NCBI GenBank assembly: GCA_015272395.1
Contig: JACYLQ010000041.1
Span: forward strand, 1 to 64,000
Direction: 5' to 3'
From: Calothrix sp. C42_A2020_038
GTDB taxonomy: Bacteria > Cyanobacteriota > Cyanobacteriia > Cyanobacteriales > Nostocaceae
Length of the DNA stretch: 64,000 nucleotides
A program made the translations under genes and the position numbers. Positions 48,197 to 57,559 of the stretch are shown piece after piece (position 1 is the first letter of the stretch; the number at the start of each line of letters is the position of its first letter). Below the pieces are notes generated by a model. The model made no database searches. It was not told where the DNA came from and was given only the letters and a program-made list of their open reading frames with translations.

Positions 48197-50611
48197 ATGA
48201 TAAATCAGCTTAAGAACGGAATCCCTGCTTGTGCCTGGAGTCGCCCTATTGGTTTGGGTTGGAATCACCCTTATACTGTTCGCTACGCAAGTAATATAGA
48301 TGACGGACCTTGGCATGGTATGCCTTTAGGCGGTTTCGGCGCCGGTTGCATTGGACGTTCTTCGCGAGGTGACTTTAATTTCTGGCATATCGACGGAGGG
48401 GAACATGTTTTTCAAAATATTCCCGCTTGTCAATTTAGCGTGTTTGAATCGAGTCACACAAAACAAGCTTATGCTTTATCTACACAAGCACCCGAAGATA
48501 TTAGTCTTGAAAGTTGGAATTGGTACCCTGAAGATTCAAATGGTACCTACCACGCATTATATCCCCGCAGTTGGTTTATATATGATCAGGTTTTCAAGAC
48601 ACAGTTGACTTGCGCGCAGTTTTCACCGATTTGGGCAAATAATTACAAAGAGAGTAGCTATCCAGTTGCAGCTTTTGTTTGGACGGCTCATAATCCAACC
48701 GATGCACCTATTACTATCAGTATCATGCTGACTTGGCAAAATATGGTGGGTTGGTTTACCAATACTTCAAAGTCGCCAGAAGTAAAACTCCGCGATGATG
48801 GTAGTCCGGTATATGAGTATCAGCCACGATTGAATGAAAGTAAAGATAATTATAATTTTATAGTTGAAAATACTGATAAAATTGGCTGTGTATTAGCACG
48901 TTCAGGAATCATCAAACCTACAGAAGAAGGTCAAGGAGAGTGGTGTATTGCCACGCGCAAGCAACAAGGAATTGAAGTATTTTATCACACTCGATTTAAT
49001 CCTATTGGCACAGGTGATGATGTATGGAAAAACTTTGCTAATGATGGTTCTCTACCTAATATATTAGATGCAACACCAGCTTCAGATGGAGAACAAGTTG
49101 GCGCCGCATTAGCTGTAAGGATAACACTGCAACCAGGAGAAACAATTGAAATTCCGTTTGTACTAGCTTGGAATTTTCCAATTACTGAATTTGCCGAAGG
49201 AATTAAATACTATCGTAGATACACTGACTTTTTTGGGCGTAGTGGAAAAAGTGCTTGGGCCATTGCATCAACTGCATTAGAAGAATATCAACAATGGTAC
49301 TCCCAAATCGAAGCATGGCAGCGACCAATTCTTGACCGTCAAGATTTGCCAAACTGGTTCAAAATGGCTCTGTTTAACGAACTTTACGACCTGACAGCAG
49401 GAGGAACACTGTGGAGTGCAGCAACTGACATTGACCCTTATGGTCAGTTTGCAGTGTTGGAATGTTTAGATTATCGCTGGTACGAAAGTTTAGATGTGCG
49501 ACTTTACGGTTCGTTTGGATTGTTGATGTTGTTTCCAGAATTGGAAAAAGCTGTTATACGAGCTTTTGCACGCGCTATCCCTAAAAGCGATGACCGTACT
49601 CGCGTTATTGGCTATTATTATGTCATCGGTGCCGAAAGTCCCTTAGCTACTCGTAAAACCAAGAATGCAACACCACACGATTTAGGGGCGCCAAATGAAC
49701 ATGTGTGGGAAAAAACAAACTACACTGCTTACCAAGACTGTAACTTATGGAAAGATTTAGGTAGTGATTTCGTACTACAGGTGTATCGTGACTTTATTCT
49801 TACAGGTGGTAGCGATTTTAAGTTTTTGGCAGAATGTTGGGATTCTGTAGTCTGTACTCTTCATTATCTTAAAGAGTTTGACTTAGATAACGATGGTATT
49901 CCTGAAAATTCTGGGGCGCCTGACCAAACTTTCGATGACTGGCGTTTACAGGGAGTAAGCGCTTACTGCGGTGGGTTATGGTTATCAGCACTGCAAGCGG
50001 CCATCACAATTGGTACAATTTTGAAAATTTCAGATGAAGCACTCGATACACCAGCGCTTAATAGTAATATTACTACATTTCAATCTTGGCTAGAACAATC
50101 ACTTCCCATATATCAAGCAAAACTCTGGAATGGTCAATATTACCGTCTTGATAGCGATAGTGGTTCTGATGTTGTGATGGCAGACCAACTATGTGGTCAA
50201 TTTTATGCAAGATTGTTAGGACTACCTGATATTGTCCCCAATGAATGCGCTCACTCTGCTCTCAAAACAGTTTATGAAGCTTGCTTCCTCAAATTTCACG
50301 ATGGTAAATTTGGTGCAGCCAATGGTTTACGGGCAGATGGTTCTCCTGAAAACCCCAAAGCTACCCACCCCTTAGAAGTTTGGACGGGTATTAATTTTGG
50401 TTTAGCTGCATTTTTAGTGCAAATGGGTATGAAAGATGAAGCTTTCAAGCTAACTAAAGCCGTTGTTGATCAAATTTACGAAAACGGTTTACAATTTCGC
50501 ACTCCCGAAGCTATAACTGCTGCTGGCACCTTCCGCGCGTGTGTTTATCTACGGGCAATGGCAATTTGGGGAATTTATCTAGTTTTGAACCAGCCTGTCA
50601 GCATTTATTAA
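48197..50611 (+). CDS. GH116 beta-glucosidase/glucosylceramidase (GBA2-like)
   Basis: The 804-residue protein matches the non-lysosomal glucosylceramidase family: N-terminal sandwich with MPLGGFGAGCIGRSSRGDFNFWHID, and an (alpha/alpha)6 barrel with the nucleophile in KMALFNELYDLTAGGTLW and the acid/base in NSGAPDQTFDDWRLQGVSAYCGGLWL. No signal peptide is visible, so it is probably cytoplasmic. Bacterial members cleave beta-glucosides of various kinds, and ceramide need not be the substrate. It lies just after the cellulose operon, but a shared role in glucan turnover is only inferred. No clear ribosome-binding site precedes ATG 48197. Confidence 0.88.
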   Translation: MINQLKNGIPACAWSRPIGLGWNHPYTVRYASNIDDGPWHGMPLGGFGAGCIGRSSRGDFNFWHIDGGEHVFQNIPACQFSVFESSHTKQAYALSTQAPEDISLESWNWYPEDSNGTYHALYPRSWFIYDQVFKTQLTCAQFSPIWANNYKESSYPVAAFVWTAHNPTDAPITISIMLTWQNMVGWFTNTSKSPEVKLRDDGSPVYEYQPRLNESKDNYNFIVENTDKIGCVLARSGIIKPTEEGQGEWCIATRKQQGIEVFYHTRFNPIGTGDDVWKNFANDGSLPNILDATPASDGEQVGAALAVRITLQPGETIEIPFVLAWNFPITEFAEGIKYYRRYTDFFGRSGKSAWAIASTALEEYQQWYSQIEAWQRPILDRQDLPNWFKMALFNELYDLTAGGTLWSAATDIDPYGQFAVLECLDYRWYESLDVRLYGSFGLLMLFPELEKAVIRAFARAIPKSDDRTRVIGYYYVIGAESPLATRKTKNATPHDLGAPNEHVWEKTNYTAYQDCNLWKDLGSDFVLQVYRDFILTGGSDFKFLAECWDSVVCTLHYLKEFDLDNDGIPENSGAPDQTFDDWRLQGVSAYCGGLWLSALQAAITIGTILKISDEALDTPALNSNITTFQSWLEQSLPIYQAKLWNGQYYRLDSDSGSDVVMADQLCGQFYARLLGLPDIVPNECAHSALKTVYEACFLKFHDGKFGAANGLRADGSPENPKATHPLEVWTGINFGLAAFLVQMGMKDEAFKLTKAVVDQIYENGLQFRTPEAITAAGTFRACVYLRAMAIWGIYLVLNQPVSIY

Positions 50612-51106
50612 CATTTCCTGCATCCCTCTCCGGATTGATGATGAGTTTGATGGAAAAAGTTGCAGTGTAGCATCAAAGTATCGTGGTTGATAGCACTTGA
50701 TTAGGTTGCAGTTAGTCAGTCAGATTCCCGACACATGGTCTTAGTTTTCGGGAATCTGAACGAAAACCCTGTAGCAAAACAATTGATGTCCACCACCAAC
50801 TTTGTGAGGGTGGGTTCGTGACGTAGACTCAGTAGAGATACTTAACAGACGCACCACCAATGTTTCTTTGTGTGGCTAGCTTTTGACTTCCCAATTCCCA
50901 ATCTATAACCCATAAATTTTACAAATCTTCAAATGTTCATAAGTAACAAAAGATTAGTAAAAATTTTTATTCGGCAAGAGAATAATGTTACAATAGTGCA
51001 TATTTTTTACATTATTGTATGTAATATAGTCACAAAAGACTTATTTTTCAAGTTTCAATTTTTGCTTTCCTGTTCTTAAAGATACACAATACTGGTATTT
51101 AAGCAA
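50612..51106. other. intergenic region with a long hairpin
   Basis: 495 bases after GH116 without a convincing ORF. A 12-bp hairpin, TCAGATTCCCGA (50720-50731) against TCGGGAATCTGA (50748-50759), stands 108 bases after the GH116 stop. A TTACAT/ATGTAA inverted pair lies at 51007-51024. The right half is very AT-rich and continues into the hetC leader. Confidence 0.5.
50720..50759 (+). terminator. hairpin downstream of GH116
   Basis: Perfect 12-bp stem with a 16-base loop; no T-run follows, so termination is plausible but not proven. The TCGGGAATCT core is again the genome's recurring hairpin type. Confidence 0.5.
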
Positions 51107-51310
51107 ATGAGTATTAACTTAGCTAGGATTAAAATTTTGATGAAGGATGAGAACTTTTTTAAAGAAACAAGTCAAAATATTATAAAAATGTATTACAAAT
51201 TAAGTAGGTACTCTCGTAAACCAAATATGTGGTTTTGGCCTCAGCATATGTTTGATTTAAAATTCTCAAAGCACTTCAGGGTAAAAAAATACAAGGAATT
51301 AAGATTGTAA
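51107..51310 (+). CDS. doubtful 67-residue basic ORF upstream of hetC
   Basis: The ORF encodes a lysine-rich, hydrophilic peptide (for example YYKLSRYSRKPNMWFWPQHMF) with no recognised family. It has no clear ribosome-binding site, contains no double-glycine leader motif, and its end overlaps an NtcA-type site at 51307. It may be a chance ORF in AT-rich leader DNA. I list it because no larger feature explains these bases. Confidence 0.2.
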   Translation: MSINLARIKILMKDENFFKETSQNIIKMYYKLSRYSRKPNMWFWPQHMFDLKFSKHFRVKKYKELRL

Positions 51311-51320
51311 CTAAAATTAC
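51307..51320. promoter_or_regulatory. NtcA-type site GTA-N8-TAC upstream of hetC (site 1)
   Basis: GTAACTAAAATTAC is a perfect GTA-N8-TAC palindrome, the consensus of the nitrogen regulator NtcA, 210 bases before the hetC ATG. In Anabaena, hetC is activated through an NtcA site (known biology). A matching -10 box at the usual 22-base spacing is not clear. Confidence 0.5.
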
Positions 51321-51344
51321 AGTTGATTAAGCTTTTGAATGGCA

Positions 51345-51358
51345 GTAAAGGTTGTTAC
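51345..51358. promoter_or_regulatory. NtcA-type site GTA-N8-TAC upstream of hetC (site 2)
   Basis: GTAAAGGTTGTTAC is a second perfect GTA-N8-TAC, 38 bases after the first. TTTAAAGAT at 51376-51384 is the nearest candidate -10, but it is not a clean TAN3T. Roughly one such 6-of-6 match per 4 kb is expected by chance, so only the pairing and location make it suggestive. Confidence 0.5.
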
Positions 51359-51530
51359 TTCCATTCCTACTGGAGTTTAAAGATGGAATTATCAAAAGCA
51401 TACTTTCAATAATTTACTTGGTATCAAACATGGTTAATAAATTAAGTAAACAATAAGTAAAAGTGAAAGTTTTCTGCTTGATAATGACAGCATGAATTTA
51501 AGTTAATAAGCTCACCTAAGTCAAATCCTC

Positions 51531-54500
51531 ATGAACTTCTCTCCGTTGTCACGAGTTCAGGGAGAGCATGATAATAATCAACATTCAAATCTTGATTATG
51601 TGCTTTCTCCCACTCAGTTAGCAACTATCAACCGATTTTTAAGGTTAGTTGCAACGGATACGAGTCTCGCAGTACTGAAGTTTTCTTGGGTAATTAGAGA
51701 GTTTTCACTCGGTGATGAGCTTCAAGACGAAAGTACAGCAGATGCATTTTCGTTAGTTTGTGAAGGACGAGTAAGGTTACTTGGGTACGACAACGAGTCA
51801 GCACGCACTGTATCAACACAGTTGCTTGATGTTGGAGAGACTTTTGGAACTGACAGATTATTCTGTGCAGGTGGATTATCGTATCGTGTAGTCGCTGCTA
51901 GCGTTGGTTGTATTGCTTCGCTTAGTATTACTGATTTGGAAATTTGGTTACAGCATAGTGATGATTTGAGGTCATATCTTCAAGAAACTGTTGAAACACG
52001 ACAAAAGCTAATTTTTTGGAAAACATGTACCGAGTTTAGAATTTATCAAAGCCAAATTTTAAAACGCTTGTCACCGTACTTTGAGCTTCGCAGAGTTAAA
52101 AGCAATGAATTTTTACACGAATCTACTCCTGCTGTTCAAGGACGCTATTGGTTGATGCACGGTAACATCAGTAGTAAAGACCTTCAAGTGCAAGTACCAG
52201 AAATTGGAAATAGTTGGGGATATCCAGATTTAATATTACCTTCATTAACAGCAGCAACTGATTTATTAATTTGTCATCTACCAATTGAAAATTGGGAATT
52301 CGTAAAACAATTTCTTCCTTTGTTATCACATCAAAAACAAAGTAGTAATAACTCCCTTAAAATTGTGTCTTACCCTGCTCATGCTCAAGTTGAACTAGAT
52401 AATCGAGATCATGTAGAACTATTTCCTCAATTTGAGTCAAAGAAGTACATTAATCAACCTAATCGGAAATACCCTTTTATTGCACAACAAAGCTCATCGG
52501 ACTGTGGCGCCGCGTGTCTGGCAATGATATGTCGGTATTGGGGTAAGAAAATTAGTTTAAATACATTACAAAAGACAGCGTGCGTAACTCGTGTCGGCAC
52601 CACACTAGATGCATTGGCTGATGCGTCAGTAAGTTTGGGCTATCAAGCAGTAGCAGTACGGGGTTCTTTGAGGTCACTTTCTTGGCAGCACTTACCTTGG
52701 ATTGCCCATTGGCAGGGTAATCACTACGTTGTTGTTTGGGAAGTTCAGGCTAATAGTATGGTAATTTCTGACCCAGCATTAGGAATGCGGAAATTAGCAA
52801 TTTCAGAGTTTGAACAAAATTGGACTGGTTATGCTTTGGTGCTTGAACCAACCGAGCGTTTACAAAAACTCAAGGACGAAAAAATTTCACATTTACACTT
52901 TTGGAAGTCTTTATTACGGTATCGATACTTAGTTTTACAGATAATTACTGCATCAGTAGTTATGCAAGTATTTGGACTAGTTATGCCAGTAATCGCTCAG
53001 GTGATTATCGACAAGGTAATACCTGCGCGTATGACTGTGACGCTGAATGTATTTGCTTGTTTGTTTATGGTCTTTGGTATCTGGCGCCTCGGTATCAGAG
53101 CCGCACGCCAACATCTACTAGACTATTTTTCCAACCACATGGATATGAGCTTGATGAGCAGCTTCATTCGTCATCTTCTCGAATTACCTTTGCAGTTTTT
53201 TATGTTGCGGCACGTTGGAGACATTATGAGTCGCGCTGAAGAAAACTACAAAATTCAATCATTTTTGACCCGTCGGGCCCTAAATATCACTTTAGATGCG
53301 CTATGTGCATTTCTGTGCTTCGGTTTAATAGCTTACTATCACTCGCAATTAGCTTTATTTACTCTTGGGTTAACATTACCTGTTGCTTTGTTGACTATGA
53401 GCGTAAATCCATCAATTAAGCGTACATCGCGCGAAGTCGCTCAAAATGCAGCAGTGCAAAATAATGCTGTGAGTGAAATGATTGCGGGTATTGTCACAAT
53501 CAAAGGCTTAAACGGAGAGCGATGGATGCGTTGGCGTTGGGAGGAACAGTTTGTGAGTGCCATCAAAGCACGCTTACGTCTTCAGAAACTCGCAAATAAC
53601 TTGCAATTTGTGAATAGCTTGATCAATCACATCAGTAGTACTGCTGTTTTATGGTACGCAGCCAGCTTGATGATGCAAGAACAACTTTCTCTGGGTCAGT
53701 TTGTGGCTTTTAATATGCTTTTTAGCAGCATCATTAACCCTGTTCTAGCGTTTGTCGAACTCAGAAACGATTTTCAGTCCTTTTTAGTCTCAATCGAACG
53801 ACTTAATGATGTTCTGCTTTCTTCTTGCGAAGCAGATCAAGTTTCATTACAGGTCATGCCAGAGATTCGTGGTGAAGTTCGTTTTGAAAATGTTAATTTT
53901 CAACATCAACACGAGAAGCATCATACACTGCAAAATATCTCATTTTGCATCAAAGCGGGACAAATAGTGGGTATTGTCGGGCTGAGTGGCGCCGGTAAAA
54001 CTACACTGGTGAATTTGCTGTGTGGGTTATACAAACCGAATTCAGGCAGAATTTTGATTGATGGACACGACACTGCGATGATACTGCCTCAAACATTACG
54101 GACGCAGTTAGGAGTTGTCCCTTCTGATATTTTTATATTTTCAGGCACAATTTTGGAAAATATTACCTTGTTTAATCCTGAGTTCACATTCTCAGATGTC
54201 AAGAAAGCTGCCATCAAAGCTGGTGTCCATGACTTTGTTAAAGCGTTACCCCAAGGCTACAACACCCTTGTGGGTCTTACAGGACGAACACTATCGATCA
54301 GAGAACGCTACTTGATTGCAATTGCTCGTGTTTTGATTCGTAAACCCAAAATTTTAATCCTCGATGAATCAACAAATTCTCTCGACACTCAGACAAACCA
54401 AGAAATTAAGCAAAACCTTTTGCGCGGTAGCGTAGCTTGCACTACGTTTATAGTGACTCACAGTATTAGTGACCTTCACACCGCAGACCGTATTCTTCTA

Positions 54501-54596
54501 CTTGACCGAGGTATCATTGTTCAACAAGGTAGACACGAAGAATTAGTCGCAAACAAACTCTATTCACACCTAGTGCTACAACAAGCCTATCGATAA
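51531..54596 (+). CDS. hetC: HetC: cNMP-like, C39 peptidase and ABC exporter protein
   Basis: The 1021-residue protein has an N-terminal cyclic-nucleotide-binding-like region (about 30-255), a C39 peptidase (about 315-440) with Q320, C325, H398 and D414 all present, an ABC membrane domain (about 455-740) and a nucleotide-binding domain. Walker A is G817-LSGAGKT824 and Walker B ends LILD945-E946, but the signature reads LSIRE (921-925) instead of LSGGQ, and the Q-loop position reads P864-S865-D. HetC is required early in heterocyst development in Anabaena and resembles bacteriocin exporters. hetP follows, which supports the name. An export substrate cannot be identified here. Confidence 0.88.
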   Translation: MNFSPLSRVQGEHDNNQHSNLDYVLSPTQLATINRFLRLVATDTSLAVLKFSWVIREFSLGDELQDESTADAFSLVCEGRVRLLGYDNESARTVSTQLLDVGETFGTDRLFCAGGLSYRVVAASVGCIASLSITDLEIWLQHSDDLRSYLQETVETRQKLIFWKTCTEFRIYQSQILKRLSPYFELRRVKSNEFLHESTPAVQGRYWLMHGNISSKDLQVQVPEIGNSWGYPDLILPSLTAATDLLICHLPIENWEFVKQFLPLLSHQKQSSNNSLKIVSYPAHAQVELDNRDHVELFPQFESKKYINQPNRKYPFIAQQSSSDCGAACLAMICRYWGKKISLNTLQKTACVTRVGTTLDALADASVSLGYQAVAVRGSLRSLSWQHLPWIAHWQGNHYVVVWEVQANSMVISDPALGMRKLAISEFEQNWTGYALVLEPTERLQKLKDEKISHLHFWKSLLRYRYLVLQIITASVVMQVFGLVMPVIAQVIIDKVIPARMTVTLNVFACLFMVFGIWRLGIRAARQHLLDYFSNHMDMSLMSSFIRHLLELPLQFFMLRHVGDIMSRAEENYKIQSFLTRRALNITLDALCAFLCFGLIAYYHSQLALFTLGLTLPVALLTMSVNPSIKRTSREVAQNAAVQNNAVSEMIAGIVTIKGLNGERWMRWRWEEQFVSAIKARLRLQKLANNLQFVNSLINHISSTAVLWYAASLMMQEQLSLGQFVAFNMLFSSIINPVLAFVELRNDFQSFLVSIERLNDVLLSSCEADQVSLQVMPEIRGEVRFENVNFQHQHEKHHTLQNISFCIKAGQIVGIVGLSGAGKTTLVNLLCGLYKPNSGRILIDGHDTAMILPQTLRTQLGVVPSDIFIFSGTILENITLFNPEFTFSDVKKAAIKAGVHDFVKALPQGYNTLVGLTGRTLSIRERYLIAIARVLIRKPKILILDESTNSLDTQTNQEIKQNLLRGSVACTTFIVTHSISDLHTADRILLLDRGIIVQQGRHEELVANKLYSHLVLQQAYR

Positions 54597-55384
54597 CCAA
54601 ATATAAAATTAACACTAATTGCAAATTATTATCGAATACTAATTGAGAAGTTATTTATCGCTCTATATTTTAGCAAACTTTCTGAACAGTGTTACTTGGT
54701 ATATATTTTCCATCACTACATTTGTCTTGTTCAAATCGACATGTTAAGCGTATTTCCTTCAATTTTTGCGATATCTGAAGATTCGCATATTTTGGTTACT
54801 TGCCAAACTCATACCGTTTCTAAAGTCACTAGAGCTTAAAACTAAATTTAATACAAACATTACAATAAATTTACTATAAGTTTGCATTACTATACCGGAG
54901 CTATAAAGCTTACACGACAAGAGTTAAAGGTAAATATATTCAACTATTATCCAAGTTTATAAAAAAAATTAATCGTCAGAATCTTTGCCACAAATTGCAC
55001 TAGTACTAACCGCAAATTATTTCTTCATCATTGGTTCACAAAGCAAGTAAAGTGCTACAATTTTCTGGGGGCAATTAGCTAGAACGAAAAAAACATAACC
55101 TAGTAATATCGAGGGGTTTCACCCCTCAGTAATTAATAACAAGGGGACAAAACGTGAAGTTGCACAATACTTAAGTGATTTGGAAAAATGATTGAGTAAA
55201 TTTGACTAAGAAAATGCCAAATTGGCAGATGACATTCACAGCAAAAAATAGTATAAGTACGAATGTTGTGATTCAAAAAGTTCAAAATTTTTGTAGTTTG
55301 GAGTTAGTATAGTATGTGTAAATACTGAAAAGATTAGTTAAAATTAGTAAAAAGAGTAAAAATTGCGATTTATGCCCAAGCCAA
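54597..55384. other. hetC-downstream intergenic region
   Basis: 788 AT-rich bases. A hairpin GAGGGGT-TTC-ACCCCTC lies at 55111-55127. A GTA-N8-TAC match is at 55312-55325 (GTATGTGTAAATAC). A 20-codon ORF starting ATG 55372 (beginning M-P-K-P-S-E-E-K) ends in TAG inside the next gene. I searched for small peptides with a double-glycine leader that HetC could export and found none. Confidence 0.5.
55312..55325. promoter_or_regulatory. possible NtcA-type site before the HlyD-like ORF
   Basis: GTATGTGTAAATAC fits GTA-N8-TAC, about 60 bases before the first possible start. TAAAAT at 55339-55344 is a TAN3T box, but its spacing of 13 bases is shorter than the usual 22. A chance match is quite possible. 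Confidence 0.3.
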
Positions 55385-56245
55385 GTGAGGAAAAAACTGC
55401 ATCTACCACCAGTTCAACTGAGACTGATAGCTAGTATTCAAAACGGGTTTGTGAAGCAGGGAAAACCCCAGCAAATGCGAGTTAACAGTATCGATGATAA
55501 ACAGTTAGATTTCCAGTTCAAGGGTCAGCTAATGAAAAGAATCATCAGGTCAAATGCAGTCAAAACCTCTAGCGAGGCAAGAAAATCGGAGATTGGTGCA
55601 GGATGCTTACATTCTGACAGACATGCCCCGTCAGTATCAAATACATATGTTAGTGAGGTATTTGCACCATTTGTATCGAACCAGAAAGCAAATACTTCTT
55701 TAAAAGAAGATGTGGCTAATTCAATATCTTTGCAGGCAATATTAAACCAGCAGCCTTCGATTATTCCTTATTTAGTCTTGTTAAGCAGTATCGCTTTTTT
55801 ATCAATGGCTTTGATTTGGGTAATGAATGCAAGAATTGAGGAAGTTAGCGAACAGTACTTGAAGCAGACAGCGTTTACTACTCCCAAGAAACAGGATACG
55901 GGGGAGACACCAGTACAGCAACTGAGGTTAATGCAAGAAGAAGCGTTGTCAGAGGCGCCTTTAGTTTTAGTGACAAATTTACCTTACCAACATATTGATT
56001 CGATTAACTTAGGAGACAGAGTGCAAATTACCTTAAACGAAAAGCTTGATTCTCAAAGCTTCTCAGCAAAAGTGATAGCCATGTTTCCAAATCAAATAAA
56101 TAATCCAAGAAATTACCAAACAGAAGTTAAAACTATACCAAAAAATAACCTGACAAAGATAAATAATATTAATTTCCAAACTCAACAGGATAAAAAATTC
56201 CGTGTTCGTACTTATCGAGTTGCCGATATGTTCTTCGAGGAATAG
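55385..56245 (+). CDS. miniature HlyD-like membrane protein (possible reduced adaptor)
   Basis: Up to 286 residues. One membrane helix (SIIPYLVLLSSIAFLSMALIWVMNARIEEVSEQ, helix about residues 126-146 of the longest form) and a short C-terminal beta region (APLVLVTNLPYQHIDSINLGDRVQITLNEKLDSQSFSAKVIAMFPN) resemble the ends of HlyD-type membrane-fusion proteins, but the coiled-coil and lipoyl parts between them are missing. The start is unsettled: GTG 55385, ATG 55475, or ATG 55532, the last with AGGG seven bases upstream. A 20-codon ORF from ATG 55372 overlaps in another frame, so a frameshifted N-terminus is possible. Its place between hetC and hetP suggests a HetC partner. Confidence 0.5.
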   Translation: MRKKLHLPPVQLRLIASIQNGFVKQGKPQQMRVNSIDDKQLDFQFKGQLMKRIIRSNAVKTSSEARKSEIGAGCLHSDRHAPSVSNTYVSEVFAPFVSNQKANTSLKEDVANSISLQAILNQQPSIIPYLVLLSSIAFLSMALIWVMNARIEEVSEQYLKQTAFTTPKKQDTGETPVQQLRLMQEEALSEAPLVLVTNLPYQHIDSINLGDRVQITLNEKLDSQSFSAKVIAMFPNQINNPRNYQTEVKTIPKNNLTKINNINFQTQQDKKFRVRTYRVADMFFEE

Positions 56246-56349
56246 TGAATGAAATGCTTGTTATTAATTTATCCCATTAGTACTACGCTCAGTGTTCACG
56301 TTTGATAGATTCTTTTAGCTCAGTTAAATCCAACTTAAGTCAGAAAACT

Positions 56350-56814
56350 ATGAATCAAGAAAATCCTGGTATAAGTGGCAATTTTAATAAACCCGTTCAC
56401 CCTGAACAGTTTGATAAAGTAGTGGAAGCTATTCTAGCTGGAAAATATTCTTGGGCTTGTGTATTAATGCTACGCTTTGCTGGGTATAACCCTCTGCATT
56501 ACATACCTTATCGGACTTACAACAGATTGCTCAAAGACAACTCTCCTGACAAGTCAAATAAGCAACGTCAAGATAATAGTGGAACTGTTAATTCTACATC
56601 AGACCATCCTTCCAATAAGAATATTTCATCAAGCTGCTTAAGCAAAATTAAAGATTTAAATTATTTGGAAGTAGTAGGTAAGCAGAAAAGAGAAATTCAA
56701 GGTGGCAATTTAGATGAATGGTTGACAACACAGATGCACGAAAGTCTATCCCAAAAATCAGACTTGCAGCCAAACACACAAAATAATTGTTTAAAACTGT
56801 GTGAATTCAATTAA
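56350..56814 (+). CDS. hetP: HetP, heterocyst differentiation protein
   Basis: About 154 residues from ATG 56350; an in-frame TTG at 56302 would add 16 unconserved residues. The conserved HetP core is clear at about residues 14-60: [20 protein letters not shown], then [26 protein letters not shown]. The C-terminal half is Asn/Ser/Lys-rich and poorly conserved, as usual in this family. In Anabaena, HetP promotes commitment to heterocyst fate under HetR control, and related paralogues modulate it (known biology). Adjacency to hetC makes this the true hetP rather than a paralogue. Confidence 0.9.
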   Translation: MNQENPGISGNFNKPVHPEQFDKVVEAILAGKYSWACVLMLRFAGYNPLHYIPYRTYNRLLKDNSPDKSNKQRQDNSGTVNSTSDHPSNKNISSSCLSKIKDLNYLEVVGKQKREIQGGNLDEWLTTQMHESLSQKSDLQPNTQNNCLKLCEFN

Positions 56815-56842
56815 CAGATTTGCTTTGATTGAATTGCTCATT

Positions 56843-56885
56843 ACCTGTTATTTTGCTTTTTCTCAGCAGCATAACAGGTCTTTTT
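56843..56885 (+). terminator. Rho-independent terminator after hetP
   Basis: ACCTGTTAT (56843-56851) pairs perfectly with ATAACAGGT (56871-56879), followed by C and TTTTT (56881-56885), 29 bases after the hetP stop. It separates hetP from the PpiC-like gene. Confidence 0.9.
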
Positions 56886-57409
56886 GATTAAGCAGATTTT
56901 TAAAAACTTTTGTAAAGAAGATAATTCCAAACTTCAAATCAATTTACTGTTTCTTTGCAATTAATATGCCAAAATGGCAAGTAATATCCATTTATTTTTT
57001 ATACATTATATACAGCAGAAAACGAGTTACAACGAGTTATAAAGGGTGAAAGTTACAAGATTAGTTTATAATAATTAAGGAGATGATGAACGACTAATAA
57101 TATATGTCACTAAGTTGTTTCCATTAAAAACATAGTAATATTGTTACGATTGGTGGCGATTTCTATTCAAATAATGATTAAAAATTTTGAATCAGAAATA
57201 AGTAGCAAAAAAATCTATGTTTAATGGCTTAAAACTCACATTTTCCATCTGTTTTCACATCTAAATAATCTCAATCCTCCCAGTTGGGATTATTTAATAT
57301 CACAATACTTTTGGGTGCTATAATTATAATTGTAGCATCCAGTTTTTTCGTTTTGTCCCAATTTTAAGTGTCTAAGTAAGACGTTGTTTGAAAAGTATCA
57401 ATATTAACT

Positions 57410-57515
57410 AAAAGCCTAACCCCTAACCCCTTCCCTACTAGGAAAGGGAAACAATAAAATAGCAGTTTTAAACCCTCTTTCCGTATCGTAAAGAGGTTTA
57501 CCAGAGGGGTTTAAT
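57410..57515. repeat. dispersed CCTAACCCC-type repeat with hairpin
   Basis: It begins with GCCTAACCCCTAACCCC, then CTTCCCTACTAGGAAAGGGA, then AACCCTCTTT (57471-57480) pairing with AAAGAGGTTT (57490-57499, one mismatch), ending CAGAGGGGTTTAA. I know this composition as a common intergenic repeat in cyanobacterial genomes. It is single-copy in this window. Confidence 0.55.
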
Positions 57516-57559
57516 GTATATTCTTAGACTTCTCAAACATCCTCTTAGTTAACATTTTT

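Larger units (their letters stand above)
56815..57559. other. intergenic region between hetP and the PpiC-like gene
   Basis: 745 bases. After the hetP terminator it is AT-rich without ORFs until a dispersed repeat at about 57410-57515. A promoter for the next gene should be in the last 100 to 300 bases; I could not assign one. Confidence 0.45.

Noticed and set aside
50629-50634. TCCGGA hexamer, the core of heterocyst-specific (DIF-type) promoters, after the GH116 gene
   Set aside because: A single hexamer with no -10 box at the right distance and no gene close downstream; likely chance.
55372-55434. 20-codon ORF beginning M-P-K-P-S-E-E-K as a HetC-exported peptide
   Set aside because: No double-glycine leader; it overlaps the HlyD-like ORF and is more likely a frameshift remnant or chance ORF.
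57245-57300. CCTCCCAGTTGGGATT as a terminator
   Set aside because: A short stem far from any gene end, with no clear transcript to stop; left out as a feature.
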